Part shown: positions 54,291 to 64,000 of the stretch, piece by piece
How positions within the stretch are numbered: position 1 is the first letter of the stretch
How the letters are laid out: each line of letters opens with the position of its first letter
Assembly: GCA_031213475.1 (NCBI GenBank)
Contig: JARUPZ010000003.1
Coordinates: 10,319,963 to 10,383,962, forward strand
Length of the DNA: 64,000 nt
Reading direction: 5' to 3'
Origin: Nereocystis luetkeana
Lineage: Eukaryota; Sar; Phaeophyceae; Laminariales; Laminariaceae
The notes under the pieces: model-generated
Databases searched by the model: none
The model's input: the letters and a program-made list of their open reading frames with translations, nothing else
Told to the model about the DNA's origin: nothing
Translations under genes and position numbers: made by a program

Positions 54291-57200
54291 TTATACTGGC
54301 ACATACCACCATCATGATATCTCTACCACTTACGACATGCACGGCAACGCCCATGGCGCCATGCGATGACTTGTCCACGCCAGTATTTCTGACCGAGTAG
54401 GGAGGGAACAAGTGCTAACCACACGGCGACTTACCAGCCCGCTTCTGCAGTACCAGCAACAACAGACAAAGAAAAAACGACCGCATTTACCGTGTGACCA
54501 CAACAACCAAAAAAAAAACGCACACACACACGTGACGAAAGATGCCCGCTGTGATAAATAGACATCACGAGATATCCAGATGCCTGCGGCAAATACCACG
54601 AGATACCCCAGCACAACGGTCAACCGTGTTTCTACTCTCATGTACCAGGTATTAATAGCGAAGACGGGACGAAAAGAGAGGAGCAGAGTACGGAAGAGAG
54701 GGGGAAAATATAGAGCCTCATCGCTGCATACCGCTTGTTGTTGTTGCCAGTCCCCTTCTCCCTGGCTGAGGAGGAGCCTCCCCGTTTCAAGGACAAAAAC
54801 TTCCTCGAAAGAAAATGCGAAAACGCCTCCCTCTCCCTCTCCCTCTCCCACTCCACACGATCGATTGTTCTTTCGACCTACCTACTGGTACCTACCTACC
54901 GATCGACCAACCGACCGACCGACCGACCGACCGACCGACCGACGGATTGCTCGTCCGACCCACCGTCTGCTCGGCCGACCGACCGACCGGCGGGCTGTTC
55001 GTCCGACCGAACGACCGAATGTTTGTCCGATTGTTCCAACCTTATTATGCTATAGACCCATCTCTCTCACACACAGAGGCATGCATACGCACGCGCATAC
55101 CGACAGGCAAGCAGACAAAACAGACAGACAGTTACTGTGGGACATGATCAACGCGCGGACCAGGCGGGCGGTCCCTCTTCCCACCCTCGCCTCCGTCCCT
55201 AGTTCGCGCAGAACAAAGCTAGAAGCAAAATAAACAAACAAACAGACAGATAGACAAACAAAAACAAACAAACAGACAGACAAAACAGATGGCAAGCTTC
55301 TCCCCCGCGACCAGCCATCTGCTGCTGTAGTACGAGAGACGAGCCTTTCTTTTTTTTGTATTTCCTTTCCTCCTTCGAAAAAAAAACCCGAAACACCCGA
55401 GGCAATCAATCTCATGTTCATGTTTCATGCTTCTGTACGGCTATTTATGTGTCCCAACTAAATATGTACCCACCCATGTTTCACCGAGGCCCTGCGGCCG
55501 TACGGTAATAGATCCCGTGATAAGTTGTACTGCTGTGGTTGGTATGGATGTACGGGGGGGATCCGTTTTTTTTTATCGCCACAAAGAAAATGTATGCGGC
55601 GTGACGAGACGCGTCTTTTTGCGCCGAAAGAAGCGAGAGCAAGCGGAGCAAGCAAGCAAACTAGGGTAAAGAAAGCAAACCGAGAAGGCCAGCAAAAGCA
55701 AGCAGGCGAAACGAGCAAAAAGCAAAGCATAAGCAATAGCAAAGCAAAAGCCAGCAAAAGCAAAGCAAAAGCAAAGCAAAAGCAAAGCAAAAGCAATGCA
55801 AAAGCAAAACATTATGTCCGCCTGCATTGCATTGAGCTATCGATAGTCTACATCGGTTGCATCCCTGTGTGGTTCTCGCGTGCACGCATCGGCAGATGTG
55901 TCATACAGGCTGAGAAAAAAAGGGTACATAGCGTCAGCGGGCACGAAAAAAACGTATTTGCTTGCCCCATGCGCCTACCAGAAAAAAAAGCACGACATAA
56001 GTCAAGAAAAAAAAATCGAAAACTAAGTAAAAGCTAAAAATCAAACCTAAACCAGAAACATAGCAGTAAGAAAACGATCGAAAATAACTTCCACGAAAAG
56101 CAAAGAAAACAAAAACCACATCAACAACAACAATACGAAGAACGGAGCAAAATGAGCAAAATGAGCGAGAACACTTCGGCTAGCTACGTTACGAGCAGCG
56201 TGGTGGCATTGCTTCGCGTCCCGACGGAAGAGCCTTTTGAGTCCCACCACCTTCCTGCCAACCGACCAACGGACTAGTCGATCGACCAGCCGACCAACCA
56301 ATCCACCCAACCAGTAAGTACACCGACCATCCGACGACCCGGCCGGCCGACCACCCAAAACAACCAGCCAACCAATCAGCCAGCTAGCGACCACCGAACC
56401 AACTGGGCAACCAATCAACCAATCGAGCACCGACTCAAGCCAATCAATCGACCCACCTACAGACCAACCAACCCGACGAACCAACCAACCAGTCAACGAA
56501 CCAGCCAGCCAGCCAGCCAGCCTATCAACCAACCAACCAACCAACCAACCAACCAACCGTACGGGCGCTGTCGTAGCGGCATCATGCGTCGCCGTGCGAG
56601 CACCCGTCACTGCTTATTACCACCGATGGCAGCAGGTATTGCTCAGACAAACTTTTCCGTCTGCTGCCTGTACAGCTTCGAGTACAAGCCTCCTTTCCTG
56701 GAAACACCATCGTTGCGGCATTGCGTATTAGGGGAGGGGAGGGAGGGGAGGGGGGGGGGGGAGATAAACGAAAAGCAAATGACAATTGAATACATGGATA
56801 CAAAAATAGAAAAGCAAACAACAAAGTAAAAAAATAAATACGTACGAGCATGTACATAAGAAACCAAACAAAGAACGTAAATAAGAAAAGAAGGGCGAAA
56901 ATAACGGGAAAAAAAAAACTCAACAACGGATAAAAGAATCAACAAATAATCAAACCGAACAAATAAACCAACTGACAAGTGATGAGAAAGACTAATCAGT
57001 TCGGCAAAGAATACCCGCGTATCAGGTTTCCATTGGCCGACGGAGAAATCATCCACTCTTCTCTTCTGGCGTACTGCTGCCGTTCTGAGTGACAGCACAA
57101 AAAAGAGGCCGGCACACCAGTTCCCAGTCGTCCGTTCCTCTGGCGCGTAGCCGCACGAGTAAAGCAGAGACGTACACGCGCATGGGCGCGACGCTGCTCG

Positions 57201-58990
57201 CTGCTGCCGACAGGCCTGGAGGCTTAAGAGGCTTACTACCAACACTGCAGAACCATTGTGGCCTTCTTTTTCCCCGCGATGACCCCGGCAGCGGGGAGCG
57301 GGTCACCCGCGACCCCGCAGCTTTCCCTCTCGACAGCCGCGACGCACACGCCGTACTCGGAGGGAGGGCTGGCCGTGTGGTCGGTCGAGGGCACCGGATG
57401 GTCGACGGTTCGCCGCCGTCTTAGTGATAAGTTATCGTGCCCAGGCTGTGAGAGAGGGGTGAATGTCATCGACCGCAAAACCAACCTAAGAGTCCGGACT
57501 CCTAGGACCCTCGTGCGTGCGAGGACCCCGGCGTTTCGAGCGCAAGCAGTTACGTAGCCGTTCAGGAATGGCACGTGTTCCCGTTTTCGTTTTCGTCTCG
57601 GTTCATCTCCCCATTGCATTGATCGCTGTTACTCGTATGCATGCATGCACCCTCGAAACACTCGAGCTCTGCGCGTGCTTCCAAAGTCCACAGCATACTT
57701 TGTGGCAGCACGTATTGATAGATGCGCATACACTCCGAGCACGTTGTGTTGTACCATAGCGTGGCATCCGGCGCACCGCCGCCGAGAAATCGACCCCAAG
57801 GAGAGTTTGATGAGCCCGAGGGGAAGAGGGCCGAGGACCGACTACCGCTGCAGCTGCTGCTGTGGTAGCGTGCTCGTCTGGCAGGTGCTCAGCGTGCCCA
57901 CCTACTGTAGCTGGCGGCACAGACGCCCGAGCGAAGGCGAGAGGCCGCTGGGAACAGCAATCGTTGCGCGCGACGTCGTTGTGGGGTGTGCACGACGAGG
58001 ACAGAGCCGTCCCACAGTGGGGGTGCACCAGGAGTTCCTGAACCCCTCACAGAAGGAGCTCAATATCTCACTCGATACAATACTTTGAAGAAATTTGTTC
58101 GTGCCACCCGACCGGCACTTGTATGCGCTAGTCCTCAAACGAACATAGGAGTAAACCTTTGATCCCAACAGGTAGTTCCTCACTTAAGGAACTCAATTGG
58201 TCAGAAGCCTTAGGCCCAGAAACTGCAACCCCTACCGTGGGATCACTCGACATCTACAGCAGACTCGGTCATCAACAAGAATATCTGTTCGTCGTCTACA
58301 CAAGACACCGACCGTGTTGCTCGCGTCAAGGCGATCTGCCGGCCTTTCGTATATCCTAGTTTCGCCATACAGAGAAGGGTGGAACCGCAGCCTACTGGCA
58401 TACAGAGAGCGTCTCGTGTGACATAAATGAGACGGAGGAGGTGGTGTTCGGGTTCTCCCGTGGAAAAAGAAGCGCCAATGTTAGGCATCCTGAGGTGCCA
58501 GAAAAATATGAAACTTGAGCCCGGACGCCAAACTGGAGTTTCCTTCTGTTGCAGCTACAAGTGAGCACAGCGGGGACGCCCTCTGTAGATACAACATCGC
58601 TCGGAAACAAACGTGCGTATACCATTTATTTTGTGGATGCGAGCTTCCTGGCTGAGCGTCGTCACGTAGGATGATGTGGTCAATCGAATCACGGAAGAGA
58701 GATCAGATACTCAACAGGCGAAACAAATGGACAAACACGACAGGAGACGAAAAAAAAAGAGAAACGAAACTAACAAAAAGAAAATAACATAAGAAAAGAA
58801 GCGACACACTTCAGTCACTTGCTTGACCCTTGATTTTGGGATTAATTTTTTGTTTCTGTATACGGCACATAGGAAACGAGCAACCCAGACGTGAAAATAA
58901 AAAGATAACGCGAACAGACAGACACGGGAAAAGAGAGGAGAAATTAACGAAAAAACAAGAACGAAAACTAGCAAAAACCGTAAACAAACA
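54291..58990. other. Gene-poor stretch dominated by simple repeats
   Basis: (CCGA)n at 54895-55030, CAAA/CAGA runs at 55220-55290, (AAAGC)n at 55640-55810, A-rich tract at 55910-56160, (CCAA)n at 56255-56565, A-rich at 56770-57000 and 58730-58990. Small open frames near 57250-57560 and 58160-58510 read protein-like for 30-60 residues (for example SVSCDINETEEVVFGFSRGK near 58410) without consistent exon structure. Further exons of the ABC gene are expected here but were not identified. Confidence 0.45.
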
Positions 58991-59012
58991 AACAAACACC
59001 AAAGTAACTCAC

Positions 59013-59167
59013 ATGGCCAAGAGCTCCTGGTGGCTCCCGAGCTCGAGCACGCCTCCGCTGGATATGACCGCGATGCGATCGGCTTTGCGCACCGTGGTCA
59101 GGCGGTGCGCAACTACAAGCGTCGTGCGCCGCTTCTGCGACTGCAAGTTGTCAAGAGCGGCCTGGAC
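59013..59167 (-). CDS. ABC transporter exon with H-loop
   Basis: 155 bp, acceptor CTCAG, donor GTGAGT. It reads [34 protein letters not shown] and [17 protein letters not shown]. The switch His in VAHRL is intact. The exon ends in phase 2, so the gene continues downstream. Confidence 0.92.
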
Positions 59168-62100
59168 CTGAGGTACGCCGCGAGAGAGTTAAGGGGTTTG
59201 CGAGGGAGGGGGGGGGGGGGGGGGGGGGTCGCCCCGCTATTGGCATGTTCCACTCGATCACCAGGGAGGTTGGAGGAAGAAGGGCGGTTGAAACGGGCGA
59301 GCCAACCGAGAGGAGCATGACGGAAATCGATCGGGCCGCCCCTGTATACGGCACACAGGAAACGACCACAACAGCCCGACGGCAACAGCAGCGTCAACAC
59401 TACCGACAAAATCACTCCACCATTAGCACCAACAACGACCACCAACACCATCACGGCCACCACGAATATCATCGCCAACACCAAACACCAGCACCGAGGC
59501 CAGCTACGAAAAAAGATCAATAACCAACCGCTACGACGATAACAACGACGAGTCACCGCCGCCATGCAACCTGGCGGAAACACCCCGGGGCGACATAACC
59601 GCGTTTGAACCTCACCTGTCGCTCGCTCTCGTTATCCAAGGCCGAAGTGGCTTCGTCCAGTAGCAGGATCGAGGGGTCGTTGATGATTGCGCGGGCGATG
59701 GCGATTCTCTTTGGGAGGCGGGAGGGGGGGGGGGCAGGCCGGGGGGGTAGCGAGAAGCAAAAATACACGGGGAGGAGCGATCGTCATAATTTCTAGCAAT
59801 GCGGTCGCGGGCACGGACAAATGTGAGCGGGCTAAACACTACATATAGGTCATACGACTACGGCCATGCATGACGTGAGTGCCCCCCTCCCCCCCCCCCC
59901 CCCCCCCCCCCCCCCAGCTCGCGCGCGCGCGCGGTCAGCGCATGCGGCACTTACATCGATAGCACTGTGCCGCCCATCCCCACACAACAAGTTCTGCTGC
60001 TGCTGCTGCCGGCATGCTTCTGCTGCTTCGAATCAAATGGTGGACGATTTTGTTTTTTAATGCCGCCGCTGGTGCGGTTTGCCGCTACTAATGTTGTGAG
60101 TGTGTCACGTTTGTCCAAGCCCTTCGTGCCACAATAGAGATGGAAAAAAAAAAAAAAAAAAAAATGCCTCAAATCTCTCAGCCTTGCAAGACCAGAAACA
60201 TCCCCCAAAACCTCTCAAACCCCTCTTATTCAAGCTCTCAGGCGAACCACGCTCTTGAAAACGTTTCTTAATTCGCCGCGTGCGTGTTGTGTATGCGCGC
60301 GCTCTCTAAAAGGCTCAAGACGACTCCCAGAAACCCCCCCCCAAAAAAAAAAAAAAAAACTCCCAACAGCACTCCTGAAGGTATCAAAAACTCTCAACAG
60401 CAAGTAAATAACGCAGGAGGCATTTGCGTATACATATCCTGGGTTCATCAATGCACTCGACGATCAAAATACCGGTAGCTCTCAAATTTCCGAAAAAAAG
60501 GCTCGAAACTCCTAACCCCATGTCCCTGAATATAATGATCACTTGGATTAACAACTGATACAAAAACGTGCCCATATTTAGGTACACAGTGGCACACGAG
60601 ACATACCCCGTTGAATTTCTCTCCACGCTTCGGGAGCCAAACTATTACGGGGGACCATAGTTAATAGGACCTATGATATACATAAAACCTACCTGGTATA
60701 TATTTAACCATTTTTACTAACAATATTTGGTCCTATTAACTATGGTCCCCCGTAATAGGACCTCGGCGCTACCTGTAAAATATGTTTTTTCAGCACCCTT
60801 GGAGTACAACAATTTTAGGGCTGCAACAGTTCCCCTCTCGGCGACAAACTACTTTTCATAACTCCAAGCGGTTTGTTTGTCCCCAACACGGGAAGACAGT
60901 TCCAAAAAAGGGTCGACAAGCGAAAAAAAAAAAAAAAAGAGAGAGAGAGAACAAAACACATCCAACGTCCTCCTCTGCATTGCGCGCTCGGCGTTCAAAC
61001 ACCTGGTTCAGCAGCACACTCGGGTATGCGTTTTTACTGCTTTCTACAGGCAGCTGGAGGTCGTGCATACAGGCGCACGGAGCAAGTCAGTGGGTACACA
61101 CGAGTATTTATGCGCAGATTGCAGAGAGGTGACATCGTCGACTTAACCCTCGACCTCGCCGCTACACGTGTTGTTTTTTTTGTGTGTGGTTTTTCTTCTC
61201 AAAAAAATATTTGAAATTCGCGCGGTCGGTTCTAATGAATTACTTCTCGCAAGTCGACGAAACCGGCGTAACTATCAAGCTGTACGAAGCAAGTGAACTT
61301 TAAGACGTGTACGCTGAACAGCCCACGTGCCAAAGGGCCGCCTACGCCATCCCCCTATATATACTCGTACACACGTGGACACTCAAACAGTCTCTCGTGG
61401 ATGGATGAGTGAGTGAGTGAGGTGGGCGAGTGAGTGAGTGAGTGAGTGAGTGAGTGAGAGAGAGAGTGAAGAACAAACAGGGTGAGATGAAAAACACTCT
61501 GTCGCTTGGTTTTCTTCACTACGTGGAAAGGTGAGGAGAGGCGTGAGAGGGCGTTCTACGGCAGAAGTTCATTCACCCTCATTCAAGGAAGCTCCTCACC
61601 TGACCCGAAAAACTGACCTCAGCAAAGATCGAATTGCCACTGCCCCAACTACACAACTACCAGGGTACGTCTTTTTTCGAAACGAGATTGGAGTTGGGCC
61701 GATTTTCGGTCAAGAAGCCCCGTCATTCAGAAAACACGTTAGGCGGAAATGTGCTACCTCTATCGTAGAACGCGTCGGGAAGGGTATATAGAGAAAAAAA
61801 CAAAAAACAAAAATGACCGCTGACCTGCTTCTGACCCCCGGAGAGGAGGGCGCTCTTTTCTCCGACATCGGTCTCGTAACCGTCCCTGCACCAAAAACAA
61901 CAACAACAAACAACAACAAAACGGGAAAATGGAGACGGATAATGACGCTGAAAATTATATTGTAAAAAACAAACTGGAAATAATGATACTGAGAACGATG
62001 ACAGTGTCGAAAAATATCAAGGACAACAAAGAAAAAGGGAATGCTCTTGACTCTGATGACAGACAAAACAGCGAAAAGATGCACGTAACGATGATGATAG

Positions 62101-63166
62101 TGAAATTGAGCGTAAGCTAGAGGAGGAGGAGGAGGAGGAGGAGGACGGGGGCAGGAGGAGGAGGAGGAATAGGAGGAGGAGGAGGAGGAAGAGGAGGAAG
62201 AGGAGGAGGGGGGGGGGGGGGGAGCACTATTACGGGGGGCCATAGTTAACAGGACCAAATATGTAAGGTAAAAATGGTTAAACATATAGTTTTTTATGTG
62301 TACCATAGGTTCTGTTAACCATGGTCCCCCCCGTAACAATAGGAGGAGAAACAACGAACACTAATGATTGGTAATGATAACGATCATGGGAACGATCATG
62401 ACCATGGTTGAGAGCGAGGCAGAAATGGACGTGAGCACGAGAAATGACAGCGAGAAAACCTCCCGCATCCACAGCACTTTAGATTGTGTTGCTTTCACTG
62501 CCCTCTCTGATCACGAGCACCCGCGTTTACGGGGATAAAAAACGCTTCGAACTACCGGAGGACAACACACACAGTCAGTGCTAATCCTCCGGCAAAAATG
62601 AGAACGTGAACCACAGCAGTTGGGCAGTGAAACAAAACTCGATCCCCCCACCGCGATCACTCTACCGCAAAACGAGCCCCTTGGGTGGGATGGGATCAGC
62701 CAGACGCTTGATCCTCTTGGGGCAAAACTGCCGTCGCGTTTTGGGGACGAGCCAGTCGAATTAGAATTAACCTTAAGACAAGACTGCAGTCCTACTCGTC
62801 TATAAAAATGGTCGGGCCAAAAGTTGCGGTTGCTAACCTACCACCGACTACTTTTGTGACAACTACCGGACGACTCGCACGAAATTCTTGGGAGATTTTT
62901 TCTCCCCTGCCAACGACTGCATGTGTCCATGTATACCTCGTGCTTACTTCGCGGATACGAATAAAACCAGAGCGCCTTCCAAGAACAAACAAACAAATAA
63001 ACAAACAAAAAGTTGTAAATGGATTGTGTTTGGCTTACGGAAAAAGAAGTGATGAAGTCGTGCGCAAAGGCAGACTTGGCCGCCTTTTCTATTTCCGATG
63101 TCGTGGCCCCCCGGCTTTTCCTCTCTCGATGTTCTCGCGGATCGTTCCCGTGAAAAGCACCGGTTC
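59013..63166 (-). CDS. ABCB-type ABC transporter gene, partial (four exons)
   Basis: Exons at 63039-63166, 61825-61885, 59616-59708 and 59013-59167 join in phase (with the caveat below) into one nucleotide-binding domain from the Q-loop to the H-loop. The family couples ATP hydrolysis to export of substrates across a membrane. Motif wording ([31 protein letters not shown]) fits the MDR/TAP-like B subfamily. Introns are GT-AG. The Walker A exon and transmembrane exons lie upstream, beyond the N gap and window edge; more exons may lie below 59013. Two homopolymer length differences in the first exon shift frame and cancel out over the exon. They may be assembly errors or signs of decay. Confidence 0.9.
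59168..59615 (-). other. ABC transporter intron (between Walker B and H-loop exons)
   Basis: 448 bp, with a G run near 59208-59227 and an ACC/CAC-rich tract at 59380-59500. The latter produces a Val-rich apparent membrane frame on the minus strand that is not coding. Confidence 0.8.
59616..59708 (-). CDS. ABC transporter exon with Walker B and D-loop
   Basis: 93 bp, acceptor CAAAG, donor GTGAGG. It reads [13 protein letters not shown], then [12 protein letters not shown] (Walker B, catalytic Glu, D-loop) and NESERQ. All key residues are present. Confidence 0.92.
60645..60757. mobile_element. MITE family A, copy with TACCTGGTA
   Basis: 113 bp. Terminal inverted repeats of about 29 bp begin TATTACGGGGGACCATAGTT and are perfect or nearly so. 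TACCTGGTA sits at 60690-60698. Flanking TA fits a Tc1/mariner-like target. Nearly identical to 63809-63925. Confidence 0.92.
60813..60915. mobile_element. MITE family B, diverged copy
   Basis: 'agggctgcaacagttcccct' and 'ggaagacagttccaaaaaag' pair as arms, with 'gcgacaaact' and 'gtttgtccccaac' inside. Confidence 0.65.
61405..61465. repeat. (GAGT)n repeat
   Basis: About 13 units with one interruption. Confidence 0.95.
61560..61775 (-). repeat. Dispersed repeat C, reverse copy
   Basis: 'aaggaagctcctcacctgac', 'gaaaaactgacctcagcaaa' and 'acctctatcgtagaacgcgt' are the complement of the repeat C core and lead-in. Confidence 0.75.
61825..61885 (-). CDS. ABC transporter exon with signature motif
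   Basis: 61 bp, acceptor TGCAG, donor GTCAGC. It reads [20 protein letters not shown] and contains the LSGGQ signature that contacts ATP across the NBD dimer. Confidence 0.9.
61886..63038 (-). other. ABC transporter intron (between Q-loop and signature exons)
   Basis: About 1.15 kb, with a (GGA)n tract at 62119-62222, a MITE A (62228-62340) and a decayed MITE B-like arm near 62700-62795. The 5' end is rich in TTTG on the minus strand. Confidence 0.7.
62228..62340. mobile_element. MITE family A, copy without TACCWGGTA
   Basis: Arms 'tattacggggggccatagtt' and 'accatggtccccccc'. The centre 'ggttaaacatatagtttttt' matches the other copies minus the inserted word. Confidence 0.88.
63039..63166 (-). 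CDS. ABC transporter exon with Q-loop
   Basis: Acceptor after a C run (AG at 63167-63168), donor GTAAGC. It begins [19 protein letters not shown]. After the G run near 63110 the homologous reading continues in another frame as [18 protein letters not shown]. The exon length (128 bp) nevertheless leaves the phase required by the next exon, because the G-run and T-run differences add up to a multiple of three. Confidence 0.85.
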
Positions 63167-63564
63167 CTGGGGGGGGGGGGGAAACGAAAACGAAAACGAA
63201 ACGAAAATGAAAACGAAAAAACGAAAAACGAAAAAACGAAGAGTGAAAAAAGAAAAACGATCGTTGACAAAACTAGAAAATATATGTATATGTTTAATAT
63301 ATACCTGGTATAATACATGTAAAATGGAAAACGGAAAATAAAAAACGAAAAAACGAAAGACGAAGAAACGGAACATCAAAACAACAAGGAATTTGGGGCA
63401 AAAGAAAAACAAACACGATAGAACGAAAAAAACGAAAACAGCACAAAGAACTGGAACACATTTCGTGATAGAACTACTGCTGTAACTACCCGACATGAAA
63501 AAAAGTACTGCTGCTATACGTACAGCATGGCTATGACATTATCCCCCACACATTTGACGTATTC

Positions 63565-63664
63565 NNNNNNNNNNNNNNNNNNNNNNNNNNNNNNNNNNNN
63601 NNNNNNNNNNNNNNNNNNNNNNNNNNNNNNNNNNNNNNNNNNNNNNNNNNNNNNNNNNNNNNNN
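63565..63664. other. Assembly gap (100 N)
   Basis: Exactly 100 N, the usual placeholder for a gap of unknown size. Upstream ABC exons may be hidden here. Confidence 0.98.
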
Positions 63665-63692
63665 TAACAATAGCGAAATATGTAGGCACTCT

Positions 63693-63792
63693 TTAAACCC
63701 CTTTAGCACCGCACTCCCATCTGTGGGGACAAAACACTCTAATTATAAGTAGTTTGTTCCCAAAACGGGACTGGGGTCCTAAAGAGGGTTAA
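63693..63792. mobile_element. MITE family B, copy
   Basis: Near-identical to 53473-53569 over its whole length, so both moved recently. Confidence 0.92.
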
Positions 63793-63808
63793 TATGCCCC
63801 CCCCGTAG

Positions 63809-63925
63809 TATTACGGGGGACCGTAGTTAATAGGACCTATGGTATACATAAAAAACCTACCAGGTATATATTTAACCATTTTTACGAACAATACTTGGTC
63901 CTATCAACTATGGTCCCCCGTAATA
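63809..63925. mobile_element. MITE family A, copy with TACCAGGTA
   Basis: Near-identical to 60645-60757, but the word at 63858-63866 is TACCAGGTA where the other has TACCTGGTA. Flanked by TA. Confidence 0.92.
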
Positions 63926-64000
63926 GTACGACAAACCGCACGTCAGGAGTCCCATTTTGGGGTACAAAGCCAGTAAAGTTCTAAATCATTTGTCACCCTC

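Larger units (their letters stand above)
59709..61824 (-). other. ABC transporter intron (between signature and Walker B exons)
   Basis: About 2.1 kb. It holds C/G and A runs (59886-59917, 60147-60164, 60341-60359), a MITE A (60645-60757), a MITE B (60813-60915), a (GAGT)n at 61405-61465 and a reverse repeat C (61560-61775). An unusually long intron filled by mobile elements. Confidence 0.7.

Noticed and set aside
54815-55233. Plus-strand Arg/Pro/Thr/Asp-rich protein
   Set aside because: The frame is generated by (CCGA)n and related repeats.
59113-59583. Minus-strand Val/Leu-rich membrane protein
   Set aside because: It lies in an ABC transporter intron, arises from a CAC/ACC-rich tract, and has no splice or homology support.
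1-64000. Bacterial or organellar contamination
   Set aside because: GT-AG introns, SINE/MITE-like repeats and a tyrosine-recombinase retrotransposon throughout indicate nuclear eukaryotic DNA.

Overview
The window is a 64 kb piece of a draft nuclear scaffold from a eukaryote. It has GT-AG introns, a multi-exon ABC transporter gene, a tyrosine-recombinase retrotransposon, two families of short inverted-repeat transposons, many simple repeats, and a 100-N assembly gap at 63565-63664. I see no bacterial operon structure, rRNA or complete tRNA. Base composition is balanced to mildly GC-rich and genes are sparse. An intron- and repeat-rich protist or alga (a stramenopile such as a brown alga is one possibility) would fit, but the sequence alone does not decide the lineage.

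Layout. 0-1.6 kb: trinucleotide repeats and a degenerate tandem repeat. 1.6-10.2 kb (block A) and 17.9-23.7 kb (block B) are two diverged copies of one large unit. Each holds a short conserved protein-like segment (inverted in B relative to A), an AC-rich spacer, a 66-bp minisatellite encoding Pro/Gly-rich repeats on the minus strand, a conserved segment at its end, a ~100-bp G-rich tandem repeat, and two ~300-bp repeats with a strong hairpin. 10.2-17.9 kb: small repeats, including a 1.1 kb element with subterminal 22-bp arrays (12558-13651). 23.9-24.4 kb: three well-formed plus-strand exons of an unrecognised host gene. 25-28.6 kb: AT-rich palindromes and TATCGATA-rich sequence. 28.7-35.1 kb: a whole-looking, apparently young tyrosine-recombinase (Ngaro/PAT-like) retrotransposon on the minus strand. 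35.6-43.9 kb: tandem arrays and dispersed inverted-repeat elements. 44.3-46.9 kb: a GC-rich, coding-like but unassigned block. 48.5-51.3 kb: a degenerate array interrupted by a split MITE. 52-58 kb: tetra- and pentanucleotide repeats. 59.0-63.2 kb: the best host gene, an ABCB-type transporter on the minus strand, with four exons covering the Q-loop, signature, Walker B and H-loop. It runs off the right end for its Walker A and membrane domain.

The most unusual signal is a 9-bp palindrome-like word, TACCWGGTA, found at 18 loci (21 overlapping matches), where about 0.5 is expected by chance in random sequence. In several places it is present in one repeat copy and absent from a related copy, always at a TA dinucleotide. 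This looks like a class of micro-insertion or transposon-excision footprint. Apart from the ABC exons, the 23.9 kb exons and the retrotransposon, most coding calls are weak and marked so.
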